From Marinomonas sp. KMM3893 (GTDB lineage: Bacteria; Pseudomonadota; Gammaproteobacteria; Pseudomonadales; Marinomonadaceae), in NCBI RefSeq assembly GCF_004352855.1, contig NZ_SJSC01000001.1, positions 620,001 through 684,000 of the forward strand: a stretch of 64,000 bases of DNA, written 5' to 3'. This document shows, piece by piece, positions 44,245 through 52,979 of the stretch. Both the position numbers and the translations under genes were made by a program. The number at the start of each line of letters is the position of its first letter. Position 1 is the stretch's first letter. Under the pieces are notes generated by a model, which was not told the DNA's origin, did not search any database, and saw only the letters and a list, made by a program, of their open reading frames with translations.

Positions 44245-45057
44245 TTAATCAAAAAGCTCTGCCAATTTTTCACCTGGATTTTGCGCTTTCATAAAGGCTT
44301 CACCAACCAAAAAGGCATGTATATTGTTTTGACGCATTAGCGCCACATCATCGCGTGAATGAATACCACTTTCCGTCACAATTAGACGATTTTCAGGAAC
44401 GCCTTTCATCAACTCAAAAGTATGATCTAGGCTTAATTCAAAGGTATGCAAGTCTCTATTGTTAATGCCTAACAATTCTGTCTCGGTATACTCCAATGCA
44501 AGCTCCAATTCTGCCTGATTGTGAACCTCAACCAAAACATCCATCCCCAACTCTCGCGCCAAGGAATCAAACGCTTTCAGTTGAGCACCATCTAAACAGG
44601 CCGCAATCAGAAGAATGCAATCCGCCCCAATCGCACGAGATTCCATTATTTGATATTCATCGACCATGAAATCTTTGCGAATCACTGGCAACTTGCAGGC
44701 ATTACGCGCCTCGACCAGATAATCCTCATGGCCCATGAAAAAATCGTGATCGGTTAGTACAGACAAACACGCAGCGCCATGCTGCTCATAAGAGCGAGCA
44801 ATTTGTGCTGGCGAAAAATTTTCTCGCAAAACGCCTTTACTAGGGGATGCTTTCTTTACTTCTGCGATTACCCCAGCGTTACCCGCTGCCACCTTGTTAC
44901 GCAGCGCCTGAGCAAAGCCTCTTGTCGCATTATGAACATTGGCGACAGAAGCGGCCACTTCCAAATTCGCATAAGAGGTTTGGGCTTTACGCGCCTCTAT
45001 TTCTTCAAACTTACGCGCGACAATTTTTCTTAAAATGGTTGGAATTTCTACTTGCAT
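44245..45057 (-). CDS. trpC: Indole-3-glycerol phosphate synthase
   Basis: 270-residue monofunctional TIM barrel. Conserved segments are [58 protein letters not shown] and [12 protein letters not shown]. It closes the indole ring in tryptophan synthesis. No TrpF domain is fused, unlike E. coli. It lies 20 bp after trpD and is followed by the OsmC gene. Confidence 0.96.
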   Translation of the reverse strand: MQVEIPTILRKIVARKFEEIEARKAQTSYANLEVAASVANVHNATRGFAQALRNKVAAGNAGVIAEVKKASPSKGVLRENFSPAQIARSYEQHGAACLSVLTDHDFFMGHEDYLVEARNACKLPVIRKDFMVDEYQIMESRAIGADCILLIAACLDGAQLKAFDSLARELGMDVLVEVHNQAELELALEYTETELLGINNRDLHTFELSLDHTFELMKGVPENRLIVTESGIHSRDDVALMRQNNIHAFLVGEAFMKAQNPGEKLAELFD

Positions 45058-45077
45058 AACAACATCCTTCGCTTTAT

Positions 45078-46112
45078 TTACTCAGCGTTTTTATAATAAC
45101 GGGTAAAACTAGCCAACTCAGAAAGCTTCACTTTTGCCAGCCCACTACCAATCATGTCTTCCGCCATTTCTACGCCTTGCTTTAGCGTGTCAGCGACACC
45201 ACAAACATAGATAGCTGCACCAGCATTTAACGCCACAATATCGCGCGCCGGATTCTCAATACCCTTGCCTTCTAATGCCGTTTTTACCAGCACCAAGCTG
45301 TTACTTGAATCTGTGGCTTGCAAGCTTTCAAGAGATTGGGTCGGAATCCCAAAGTCTTCCGGTGCAACCGTATATTCTGTGATCTCACCGTTTTTCAACT
45401 CGGCGACATACGTCGGTGCGCCAATGCTAATTTCGTCCAAGCCATCTTGAGAATGAACCACCATCACATGCTCACTGCCTAATGCCTTAAGCACTTCGGC
45501 AATGGGACGAACCCACTCTTTCGCGAAAACACCCATCACCTGATTCTTAGTACCAGCCGGATTAGTCAGCGGCCCTAATAAGTTAAAAATCGTTCGTGTG
45601 GCCATTTCTTTACGAGGGCCTACTGCGTACTTCATTGCAGAGTGATGATTTGGCGCGAACATAAAACCCAAACCAATTTCTTCAACACAACGACAGACTT
45701 GCTCCGCGCTTAAATCAAGGTAGATTCCCGCCTCTTCCAATACATCGGCACTGCCCGATTTGGAGGAAACAGAACGCCCGCCATGCTTAGCAACCTTGCC
45801 ACCAGCAGCAGCAACCACAAACGCCGACGCCGTAGACACATTAAATAAGTTACCGCCATCGCCCCCGGTACCACAGGTATCGACCAAATTGTCTAATGGC
45901 AAATCGACCTTCATAGACAATTCGCGCATTACCTCTGCGGCGGCTGTAATTTCGGCGACGGTTTCGCCTTTCATTCGTAAACCGATTAAGAATCCGCCAA
46001 TTTGAGCGGGTGTGGCTTTTCCTGTCATTATATCGGTCATAACAAGACGCATTTGATCACTGGTCAAATCCTGATGACTCGCTACCGCTGAGATTGCTTT
46101 TTGGATATCCAC
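45078..46112 (-). CDS. trpD: Anthranilate phosphoribosyltransferase, GTG start
   Basis: 344 residues. [20 protein letters not shown] is the PRPP-binding loop, [18 protein letters not shown] and [20 protein letters not shown] follow. It transfers phosphoribosyl to anthranilate. The start is a GTG at 46112 with TAGGAG seven bases upstream. No TrpG domain is fused. It lies 9 bp after trpG. Confidence 0.96.
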   Translation of the reverse strand: MDIQKAISAVASHQDLTSDQMRLVMTDIMTGKATPAQIGGFLIGLRMKGETVAEITAAAEVMRELSMKVDLPLDNLVDTCGTGGDGGNLFNVSTASAFVVAAAGGKVAKHGGRSVSSKSGSADVLEEAGIYLDLSAEQVCRCVEEIGLGFMFAPNHHSAMKYAVGPRKEMATRTIFNLLGPLTNPAGTKNQVMGVFAKEWVRPIAEVLKALGSEHVMVVHSQDGLDEISIGAPTYVAELKNGEITEYTVAPEDFGIPTQSLESLQATDSSNSLVLVKTALEGKGIENPARDIVALNAGAAIYVCGVADTLKQGVEMAEDMIGSGLAKVKLSELASFTRYYKNAE

Positions 46113-46121
46113 CCGTTTCTC

Positions 46122-46700
46122 CTATCGCGTCAAAAAATTTGCTAACAAGGCGTGTCCCGCCTCAGTCAAAATAGATTCTGGGTGAAATTGCACCCCCTCT
46201 ACAGGTAGGGACTTATGTCGCATCCCCATAATTTCGTCTCGATTACCGTCTTGGTCCTGTGTCCAAGCCGTCACCTCAAAGCAGTCCGGTAAACTGGTTT
46301 CATCAACAATCAGAGAATGATAACGCGTTGCTCTTTGCGGATTCGGTAAGCCTTGAAATACAGACGTGCCATGGTGATAAATAAGCGAGGTTTTCCCATG
46401 CATGACATTTTTAGCACGAATCACATCTCCACCAAAGACTTGCCCAATACTTTGATGGCCTAAGCAAATGCCTAAAATAGGAATTTTACCGGCAAATTCA
46501 CGAATCGCGTCCATCGAAATACCGGCTTCATTTGGCGTACAAGGGCCCGGCGAAATAACCAAATGAGAAGGCGCAAGTTGTGCAATTTCTTCTAGGCTAA
46601 TTTCATCGTTGCGGTAAACACAAACTTCAGCGCCTAATTCACGAAAATACTGCACTAGGTTGTAAGTAAAAGAGTCGTAATTATCGATCATTAACAGCAT
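46122..46700 (-). CDS. trpG: Anthranilate synthase glutamine amidotransferase subunit
   Basis: 192 residues, class I amidotransferase. [17 protein letters not shown] carries the nucleophile Cys; the catalytic His and Glu are in [15 protein letters not shown]. It supplies ammonia to TrpE and possibly to PabB. It is the first gene of trpGDC. trpE is not in this window, so anthranilate synthase must be completed from another locus. No leader peptide with tandem Trp codons was seen upstream. Confidence 0.95.
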   Translation of the reverse strand: MLLMIDNYDSFTYNLVQYFRELGAEVCVYRNDEISLEEIAQLAPSHLVISPGPCTPNEAGISMDAIREFAGKIPILGICLGHQSIGQVFGGDVIRAKNVMHGKTSLIYHHGTSVFQGLPNPQRATRYHSLIVDETSLPDCFEVTAWTQDQDGNRDEIMGMRHKSLPVEGVQFHPESILTEAGHALLANFLTR

Positions 46701-47042
46701 GTTTGTACTAACTCTTTAAATTCATATAAGGCATTAAAATACACGGTTATGGTTTCATCTAGCTGGCGCGTCTTTTCGCCTCACCGCCGGGAAACATAAC
46801 ATTCGTTAGAGCTCGATTTTAAAGGATTTGCCTCACGAACACTAACACCTTTCTCTGACGTTGGAGCGATTGCCTCGCTCTCTAAATAAAAACACAACAA
46901 AATATCAAGAAAGCTAAGCCTTATTCAATTTTTTCGTCAAAAAGTACTTAACAATCGTCTCTTGTTTGAAACAATCACCGTTATACTTCACACTAACGCT
47001 CCATCGCTACTTCCTCTCTTTTTTGGTTATAAAGGACATGCT
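46701..47042. other. 342-bp divergent region between trpG and mgtE
   Basis: No gene is supported. It should hold the promoters of trpGDC (minus) and mgtE (plus). A small hairpin GAGCGA-TTGCC-TCGCTC lies at 46864-46880 without a T-run. I could not recognise a known Mg2+ riboswitch or a trp attenuator. Confidence 0.6.
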
Positions 47043-48374
47043 GTGCACAACCAAGTTGCAGACCTTATTGAAGCACTAATTCAAGATGAGTACTCCTATG
47101 AGTCCATCGGCAAAGCCATAGCCGAATTAACACCAGACGATGTGGCGCTGGCATTAGAGTCCATTCCGCTCGCACAAAGAACGAGAGCGTGGCAGAACAT
47201 AAAACAAGCGAATCGCCTCGATATTTTGGTTGAAATGCGAGGTGAATCTCGACGCCTGCTGTTAAAAGAGCTTGATGAATCTGACATTGAAGCCTTATTT
47301 GCAGATGTTGACGCTGAAGATTTGCTCGAGATTGCGGATTCCCTACCTGACAAAATGGTAGATCTCGCACTCAACCAAATGGACCATAAACAGAGAGAAT
47401 ACTACCAAAAAGGGATTGTCTATGATGATGACCTTGTTGGCCGCTGGATGGATCATGAGTTGCTCATCACCTCGCAAAGCATTCGCTCATCAGAAGCATT
47501 GCGTTTACTTAAAAAGAGCACCCCCAATTACACCGACATGATTTACTTGGTTAATCGCACCGGACGCTGGGTTGGTTGCGTGAAGTTTGACGCCCTATTC
47601 AAAGCCCAAGGGCACGAAGCGATATCCAGTTTAGTAGACGATGACTGCCCTTTTATTTTGGCAACAACCGAGCTGACAAAAGCCGCTGAGCAACTCGAAA
47701 GGGCAGAGCTTTCTGCCTTACCCGTGGTGGATGAAAATCACATATTATTAGGTCGCTTCCATACTGGACTCGCACTGGAAAGCCTGCGACTTGCCTATGA
47801 AACACAGCAAATGACGACAGCAGGTTTAAACGAAGAGTCAGACCTATTTGCCCCGGTAAAACGCAGCGCGGCGACGCGAGGGATTTGGCTTGGCATCAAC
47901 CTTTTAACGGCTTTTTTAGCGTCTTCTTTTATTGGCCTATTTGAAGCGACCCTCCAGCAAGTGGTCGCTCTTGCGGTATTGATGCCTATTGTTGCGTCAA
48001 TGGGAGGCATCGCCGGTAGCCAAACACTCACATTGATCGTACGAGGCTTAGCGCTAGGGCAAATCACCCGCAGCAACTTAAAATCCTTGCTTTCAAAAGA
48101 ACTAAAAGTCGGCATATTAAACGGCATTCTCTGGGCCATCGTCATTGGAGTGGTCACACTTTGGTGGTTTGAAAACCCTATGTTGGGGGCCGTTATCGGC
48201 ATGGCCATTATCGTCAATATTATTATGGCCGCTTTTTCTGGTGTCATCATCCCTGTTGTTTTAGACAAACTAAAAATCGACCCCGCGCTTTCTGGCTCCG
48301 TCATTTTAACCACGGTGACAGACATCGCAGGCTTTGTCGCTTTCTTAGGGTTGGGCACACTCTTTCTTCTTTAA
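47043..48374 (+). CDS. mgtE: MgtE-type magnesium transporter, GTG start
   Basis: 443 residues from a GTG at 47043, chosen because AAAGGA lies 6 bp upstream and the usual MgtE N-terminus follows. An upstream TTG at 46962 would add 27 unrelated residues. Order: N-terminal helical MgtE_N domain (about 1-120), CBS pair (about 125-250), then five transmembrane helices with PIVASMGGIAGSQTLTLIVRG and DPALSGSVILTTVTDIAG, the pore region. It is a Mg2+-gated Mg2+ channel in the inner membrane. mscS-like gene follows by 51 bp. Confidence 0.92.
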   Translation: MHNQVADLIEALIQDEYSYESIGKAIAELTPDDVALALESIPLAQRTRAWQNIKQANRLDILVEMRGESRRLLLKELDESDIEALFADVDAEDLLEIADSLPDKMVDLALNQMDHKQREYYQKGIVYDDDLVGRWMDHELLITSQSIRSSEALRLLKKSTPNYTDMIYLVNRTGRWVGCVKFDALFKAQGHEAISSLVDDDCPFILATTELTKAAEQLERAELSALPVVDENHILLGRFHTGLALESLRLAYETQQMTTAGLNEESDLFAPVKRSAATRGIWLGINLLTAFLASSFIGLFEATLQQVVALAVLMPIVASMGGIAGSQTLTLIVRGLALGQITRSNLKSLLSKELKVGILNGILWAIVIGVVTLWWFENPMLGAVIGMAIIVNIIMAAFSGVIIPVVLDKLKIDPALSGSVILTTVTDIAGFVAFLGLGTLFLL

Positions 48375-48425
48375 CCAGATTACGATGCATTTTTTAGCAC
48401 TAAACAAAACAGGACAAGACAGACA

Positions 48426-49562
48426 ATGACTTGGGAAACAGCACAAACATACTTAGGGTTAGGCGACTCCAATATGCACTGGATAGTGCGTGTTTTTATC
48501 GTCGTTTTACTCACCCTTATCGTCAACTTTATTGCTGTGCGAGTATTAGGCCGCATTGAGCACCACCTAGGGAAGACCAAAAACCCTTGGGACAACGTGC
48601 TGATCCAAGCCACTCAAAAACCAATTGGGGTCTTTATTTGGCTCGTTGGTCTCTCGGTTGCCGCGGAAATATCAGGCACGGAATTAGACCCGAAATTTGC
48701 CTCCCTCATCAGCGCAGTCCGTGAAGTCGGTATCATTACGCTGCTTGCTTGGTTTGTATTAAGGTTTATAAAAGGCGCAGAAACCACCCTTACTACGTCC
48801 GAAAAAATAGCCTCTAAAGTAGATTACACGACGGCGGGAGCCATCAGTAAGCTACTTAGAGTCTCCGTTATCATTACCGCCATGCTCGTTATCCTACAAA
48901 CCTTGGGATACAGTATTTCTGGGGTGTTAGCCTTTGGGGGGGTCGGCGGTATTGCCGTTGGTTTTGCCGCTAAAGATCTGCTAGCCAACTTTTTTGGTGG
49001 CCTAGTGGTCTATTTAGACCGACCTTTTGTGGTCGGCGACTGGATTCGCTCGCCAGACAAAAACATTGAAGGTACGGTGGAAAACATAGGCTGGCGCCAA
49101 ACACGCATCAGAACATTTGATAAACGCCCTTTGTATGTTCCCAACTCAACCTTCTCTTTAATTTCGGTCGAAAACCCATCACGAATGAGCCACCGCCGAA
49201 TTAACGAAACCATCGGTGTTCGTTATGATGATTTCAGCAAATTGCCTGACATTATTGCCGAGGTAAAAGAAATGATCGCCAACCATGATGATTTAGACAT
49301 GAGCCAAACATGCATGGTGAACTTTAACCAGTTTGGCCCCTCTTCTTTGGATTTCTTTATCTACACTTTCACCAAGACAGTTGATTGGAAAATTTTCCAC
49401 AACGTCAAACAAGACGTATTGTTTAAAATCATGGCCATTATTGAATCCCATGGCGCTGAAGTCGCTTTCCCAACGCACACAGTCCATATGGCAAACCATG
49501 CTCATATGCCATTTGACCACACGCCAGAAGGTGACGCTTCCACCGCTGAGAAAGGCCAATAG
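48426..49562 (+). CDS. MscS-family mechanosensitive channel
   Basis: 378 residues. Hydrophobic segments at about 15-35, 65-85, 95-115, and the pore-lining helix AFGGVGGIAVGFAAKDLLANFF, followed by the beta domain (FVVGDWIRSPDKNIEGTVEN) and the C-terminal cytoplasmic cage (VRYDDFSKLPDIIAEVKEM). It lies between classic MscS (286) and the YbdG/YnaI types in length. It probably relieves hypo-osmotic stress or carries an ion or solute flux of unknown kind. It is likely co-transcribed with mgtE and ends at a strong terminator. Confidence 0.92.
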   Translation: MTWETAQTYLGLGDSNMHWIVRVFIVVLLTLIVNFIAVRVLGRIEHHLGKTKNPWDNVLIQATQKPIGVFIWLVGLSVAAEISGTELDPKFASLISAVREVGIITLLAWFVLRFIKGAETTLTTSEKIASKVDYTTAGAISKLLRVSVIITAMLVILQTLGYSISGVLAFGGVGGIAVGFAAKDLLANFFGGLVVYLDRPFVVGDWIRSPDKNIEGTVENIGWRQTRIRTFDKRPLYVPNSTFSLISVENPSRMSHRRINETIGVRYDDFSKLPDIIAEVKEMIANHDDLDMSQTCMVNFNQFGPSSLDFFIYTFTKTVDWKIFHNVKQDVLFKIMAIIESHGAEVAFPTHTVHMANHAHMPFDHTPEGDASTAEKGQ

Positions 49563-49568
49563 AAAACA

Positions 49569-49605
49569 AAAAAGGGTCAAGCGGCGAACCGACTTGACCC
49601 TTTTT
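49569..49605. terminator. Bidirectional terminator between the mscS-like gene and gph
   Basis: AAAAAGGGTCAAG (49569-49581) pairs with CTTGACCCTTTTT (49593-49605); T-runs on both strands. It ends two convergent transcripts. Confidence 0.93.
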
Positions 49606-49623
49606 ATCCTCTGTATGTCTTGT

Positions 49624-50304
49624 CTAAATCAGCAACTCTGCTAAGTCATCCATCACCGCATCCGCACCCAAAGAAGCCAAGTCTACTCCTTGATGGTAGC
49701 CATATGTGACGAGCGCGCACTTAAAGCCCGCATTGTTCGCCGCACGAAAATCCGTGATAGAGTCACCGATCATTAAACACTTCTCAGGTTCCGCTTCAAT
49801 CGCCTCACAGCAATGCAATAGCGGCAACGCCGATGGCTTTTTCTCGGCCAATGTATCGCCACCCAAAAACCAACCGAAATGCTCAGTAATTTCAAAGTGA
49901 TCCAAAATAGGTTTGATAAAAATACCTGGTTTATTGGTCACCAAAGCCACTGGCACACCTTGATGTTTAAAGGCTTTCAGCAACTCTTTTACATTTGAGT
50001 ACAGCTTTGTTTTGTCCGTCGAGTGCTCAAAATAATGCTTCAAAAACCGACTGTAGCACTCTTCATGCTTGTTCGGATCAAGGTCAGCCCATGCCATCGC
50101 CTGCTCGATAAGCTTAGCCGAGCCCAAACCAACCCAGCCGCGCACTCGATCTTCACCTGCCAACGCCACCCCTTGCTCAGCCAGGAAGGCATCAACGGAA
50201 GCGGCAATATCCGGCACACTATCGACAAGCGTGCCATCTAAGTCAAAACAGACCAAATCAGGCCAACCGTCAAACCACCGCTTAAAATGTCGTGGTGTTT
50301 TCAT
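49624..50304 (-). CDS. gph: Phosphoglycolate phosphatase
   Basis: 226-residue HAD hydrolase. CFDLDGTLVDSVPDIAAS is motif I, VALVTNKP motif II, KKPSALPLL motif III and MIGDSITDFRAA motif IV. Length and cap sequence fit Gph, which removes 2-phosphoglycolate. Its ATG shares one base with the rpe stop (TAATG), so rpe-gph is a coupled operon as in enterobacteria and pseudomonads. trpE, which follows gph in Pseudomonas, is not here. Confidence 0.92.
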   Translation of the reverse strand: MKTPRHFKRWFDGWPDLVCFDLDGTLVDSVPDIAASVDAFLAEQGVALAGEDRVRGWVGLGSAKLIEQAMAWADLDPNKHEECYSRFLKHYFEHSTDKTKLYSNVKELLKAFKHQGVPVALVTNKPGIFIKPILDHFEITEHFGWFLGGDTLAEKKPSALPLLHCCEAIEAEPEKCLMIGDSITDFRAANNAGFKCALVTYGYHQGVDLASLGADAVMDDLAELLI

Positions 50305-50975
50305 TAACGCACACTCGCCAGTTCTGTGCGCATCATATCAATCACCGCTTTATAGTCTTCTTTACCAAAGATAGCCGAACCAGCAACAAAGGTATCCGCT
50401 CCTGCTTGAGCAATCTCAGCGATGTTCTTTTCACTCACGCCACCGTCCACTTCTAAGCGAATATTACGGCCACTGGCTTCAATCATGGTTCTGACTTCGC
50501 GAAGTTTATCTAATGTACCAGGGATAAAAGATTGCCCGCCAAATCCTGGGTTCACCGACATCAGTAGCACCATGTCGATTTTGTCCATCACGTACTTTAA
50601 GTGATGCAATGGCGTCGCTGGGTTAAAAACCAAACCTGCGCGACAACCGCCATCTTTTATCATTTGCAAAGATCTATCGATGTGCTCACTGGCTTCTGGG
50701 TGAAAGGTAATGCTCGTTGCACCGGCCTCAATAAACTCTTTGATCATACGATCAACAGGCTTCACCATCAGGTGAACATCAATATCCGCTGTCACGCCAT
50801 GCTTGCGCAATGCTTTACAGACCATAGGCCCTATCGTTAGATTAGGTACGTAATGGTTATCCATCACGTCGAAGTGAATCATGTCGGCTCCCGCTTCTAA
50901 TACCTTATCTACCTCTTCCCCTAAACGGGCAAAATCGGCAGCAAGGATAGAAGGGGCGATAATAAAATCATTCAT
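50304..50975 (-). CDS. rpe: Ribulose-phosphate 3-epimerase
   Basis: 223 residues from the ATG at 50975, matching the usual Rpe start ([20 protein letters not shown]); an upstream ATG at 51008 would add 11 odd residues. The TIM-barrel metal and catalytic motifs are [33 protein letters not shown] and LEVDGGV. It interconverts ribulose 5-phosphate and xylulose 5-phosphate. TGGAG lies 8 bp upstream of the chosen start. Confidence 0.95.
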   Translation of the reverse strand: MNDFIIAPSILAADFARLGEEVDKVLEAGADMIHFDVMDNHYVPNLTIGPMVCKALRKHGVTADIDVHLMVKPVDRMIKEFIEAGATSITFHPEASEHIDRSLQMIKDGGCRAGLVFNPATPLHHLKYVMDKIDMVLLMSVNPGFGGQSFIPGTLDKLREVRTMIEASGRNIRLEVDGGVSEKNIAEIAQAGADTFVAGSAIFGKEDYKAVIDMMRTELASVR

Positions 50976-51059
50976 ATCTGGCTCCAGCAGTGACAAAATA
51001 GAAAACATCTTACTCTTTTTGGCATTTTAACAAGGCACACTTAATAAGTATTGATAACA

Positions 51060-52031
51060 ATGAAGAAAAATACTAAGAGATTTATACAGACGATTTTATT
51101 AGGGCTGACACTCCCTTTGTCGTCAATTGCCAAGGCTGCAGAAGACTCGCCCACCAGCCCGCCTCAGCCAAACTCCACCAAAAGGGTGGTGCCTGACCCG
51201 GAAAAATCACGCATTCAAGCTTTAGAAGACACCTTAAAACAGAATCACCTAGCCCATCAGATCAACATCCTTCAAGCGCAAGGCAGCCCTTTTCTTACTC
51301 TCTACAGAAGCGCGCTCACTGGAGACTCCCAAGGCTGCGCCATTTTACTTCAGTCTGACAATGAGCACCCTGATTGGCCTTCTGTTATATCACCGCTGAG
51401 AAACGCACTCCCAAAATACAGCTGGTGCACCGTTTCTATTGAGATACCAGACATCACCAAGCGTGCCCAAGCCGTCAAAATACCAACTAAGCCGCTGGCT
51501 ACTGGCACACAAGACACCCCTTCTAAGAAAATAACCTTACCAAACCAAGAGATGGTCTTTGCTCGTATCCAAGCCACCATTGACGACGCAAAGAGCAAAG
51601 GCAATAACAAACAATTCGTCTTTATAGGTTACGGAACTGGCGCGGCTTATGCGCTACACTTTCTTGCCCAAAACAAAACCTTAGGCGATGCTCTCATCCT
51701 CATAGACACACTCACCCCTAGCCCAACCACTGACTATGACCTTGCTCAAGAATTAAGTGTAATAGAACAACCCGTGCTCGATTATTACTTTGATGATTCC
51801 GCGCAAGCTCTTAGATTTGCAGTATGGCGAAAACAGGCCGCCAACCAAAGAAAGGGCGAGACGGGTGAATTTACTCAACTCACCGCCACTGACGAAGCAA
51901 ACGCACCAGTCGAAGATGTTCAGCAAGTTCTTCAGCGAGTGCGTGGATTTCTAAAACAAAACACGGCCCAAACAGAGCAGTTAAAATCTATTCCCGCATA
52001 CAAAAAAGGGCTTTTCTATGAAAGCCCTTAA
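51060..52031 (+). CDS. DUF3530 family protein, exported
   Basis: About 323 residues. The N-terminus is a Sec signal peptide (RFIQTILLGLTLPLSSIAKA). The remainder resembles DUF3530, a family of predicted alpha/beta-hydrolase-like proteins: GCAILLQSDNEHPDWPSV and FVFIGYGTGAAYALHFLA, in which the nucleophile elbow reads GYGTG, with Gly-Thr where a serine nucleophile would be expected. An enzymatic role is therefore doubtful. It stands between rpe (divergent) and djlA (convergent). The ATG at 51060 is preferred over a TTG at 51051. Confidence 0.72.
   Translation: MKKNTKRFIQTILLGLTLPLSSIAKAAEDSPTSPPQPNSTKRVVPDPEKSRIQALEDTLKQNHLAHQINILQAQGSPFLTLYRSALTGDSQGCAILLQSDNEHPDWPSVISPLRNALPKYSWCTVSIEIPDITKRAQAVKIPTKPLATGTQDTPSKKITLPNQEMVFARIQATIDDAKSKGNNKQFVFIGYGTGAAYALHFLAQNKTLGDALILIDTLTPSPTTDYDLAQELSVIEQPVLDYYFDDSAQALRFAVWRKQAANQRKGETGEFTQLTATDEANAPVEDVQQVLQRVRGFLKQNTAQTEQLKSIPAYKKGLFYESP
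52002..52030 (-). terminator. djlA terminator embedded in the end of the DUF3530 gene
   Basis: AAGGGCTTT/AAAGCCCTT form the stem. On the minus strand it is followed by T6, which fits termination of djlA; on the plus strand no T-run follows. The hairpin overlaps the last codons and stop of the plus-strand DUF3530 gene. Confidence 0.75.
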
Positions 52032-52059
52032 TCGTTAACCTTATGACGAGCCAAGCCAC

Positions 52060-52851
52060 TTATTTACGAGATTTTTTAATCATCTCATAAGCAGATTGTA
52101 TTTCTTGAGTACGCTCTTTTGCATGCTCAATCATTTCGTCTGGCAAGCCTTTTGCGCTCAGCTTATCTGGGTGATGCTGGCTCATCAGTTTACGATACGC
52201 CTTTTTAATATCCCCATCACTCATATCAGCACTGACGCCCAATGCATCATAAGCCGCTTTTAATAAATCTTTCGAATCCGCAGCGTTTGCTGAAGATTGG
52301 TAACCTTGTCTGAAATGCGCCTGCTGCTTCACCTGTATATGCAAGCTTTCAAACTCAGCAACGGAAACACCAAGGTAAGCGCATACTTGCGACACCAAGG
52401 ATTTTTCTTCGACACTAAAATGACCATCCGCATAAGCAGAGACCAATAATATTTCCAGCAAAGTTCGAGTCAGATCACCAGGACCCACGACCTCTTTGAA
52501 TTGCCCCAACACAGAAACTAGGTCGAAATTAGCAGATTTACCTTCATTAAATAACTGACGGGCCTGCTCTTGCGCCATCGGCGATAAACGCAATCGCTGC
52601 ATGACCGCTTCAGCTAATTGAATCTCTTCTTGGGACACACGGCCGTCTGACTTCGCTAATCGCCCCATTAGTAAAAATAGTGTACGAAAAAAAGTTTCTT
52701 GCTGTTGACGAACATTTGTTCGCCCACGTAAACCAACAAAAGCGTCGCCACGCTTTGCACCATCTAGCATTGCGCCGATAAACAAGCCCAGCAGCCCGCC
52801 CCAGAATCCCATCACGACGGTGCCAAAAATTGCACCAATCAACTTCCACAT
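52060..52851 (-). CDS. djlA: DnaJ-like membrane chaperone DjlA
   Basis: 263 residues with DjlA architecture. A single N-terminal Gly-rich membrane helix (GAIFGTVVMGFWGGLLGLFIG), a central TerB-like helical domain (about 45-160), and a C-terminal J domain (about 195-263) with the HPD tripeptide in MSQHHPDKL. It stimulates DnaK at the inner membrane. It is divergent from lptD by 128 bp. In Pseudomonas, from memory, amgK and murU lie between these; they are not here. Confidence 0.93.
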   Translation of the reverse strand: MWKLIGAIFGTVVMGFWGGLLGLFIGAMLDGAKRGDAFVGLRGRTNVRQQQETFFRTLFLLMGRLAKSDGRVSQEEIQLAEAVMQRLRLSPMAQEQARQLFNEGKSANFDLVSVLGQFKEVVGPGDLTRTLLEILLVSAYADGHFSVEEKSLVSQVCAYLGVSVAEFESLHIQVKQQAHFRQGYQSSANAADSKDLLKAAYDALGVSADMSDGDIKKAYRKLMSQHHPDKLSAKGLPDEMIEHAKERTQEIQSAYEMIKKSRK

Positions 52852-52979
52852 AAAGATATTTCTCCAGAATCGGTAGCCCGTAGAGGCCTGCTTAGATTAT
52901 CATTTGTCATTATCAAGGACCCGACTAGGGGCAGAGTCCAATTTAGGACAATCATCATTTGGCGACAAGTATACCCTGC

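Noticed and set aside
46701-46960. trp attenuator or leader peptide upstream of trpG
   Set aside because: No short frame with tandem Trp codons and no pair of competing hairpins with a T-run was found on the minus strand.
47795-48358. 187-codon open frame on the minus strand
   Set aside because: It lies fully antisense to the transmembrane half of mgtE, has low-complexity composition and no ribosome binding site; it is a shadow of the real gene.
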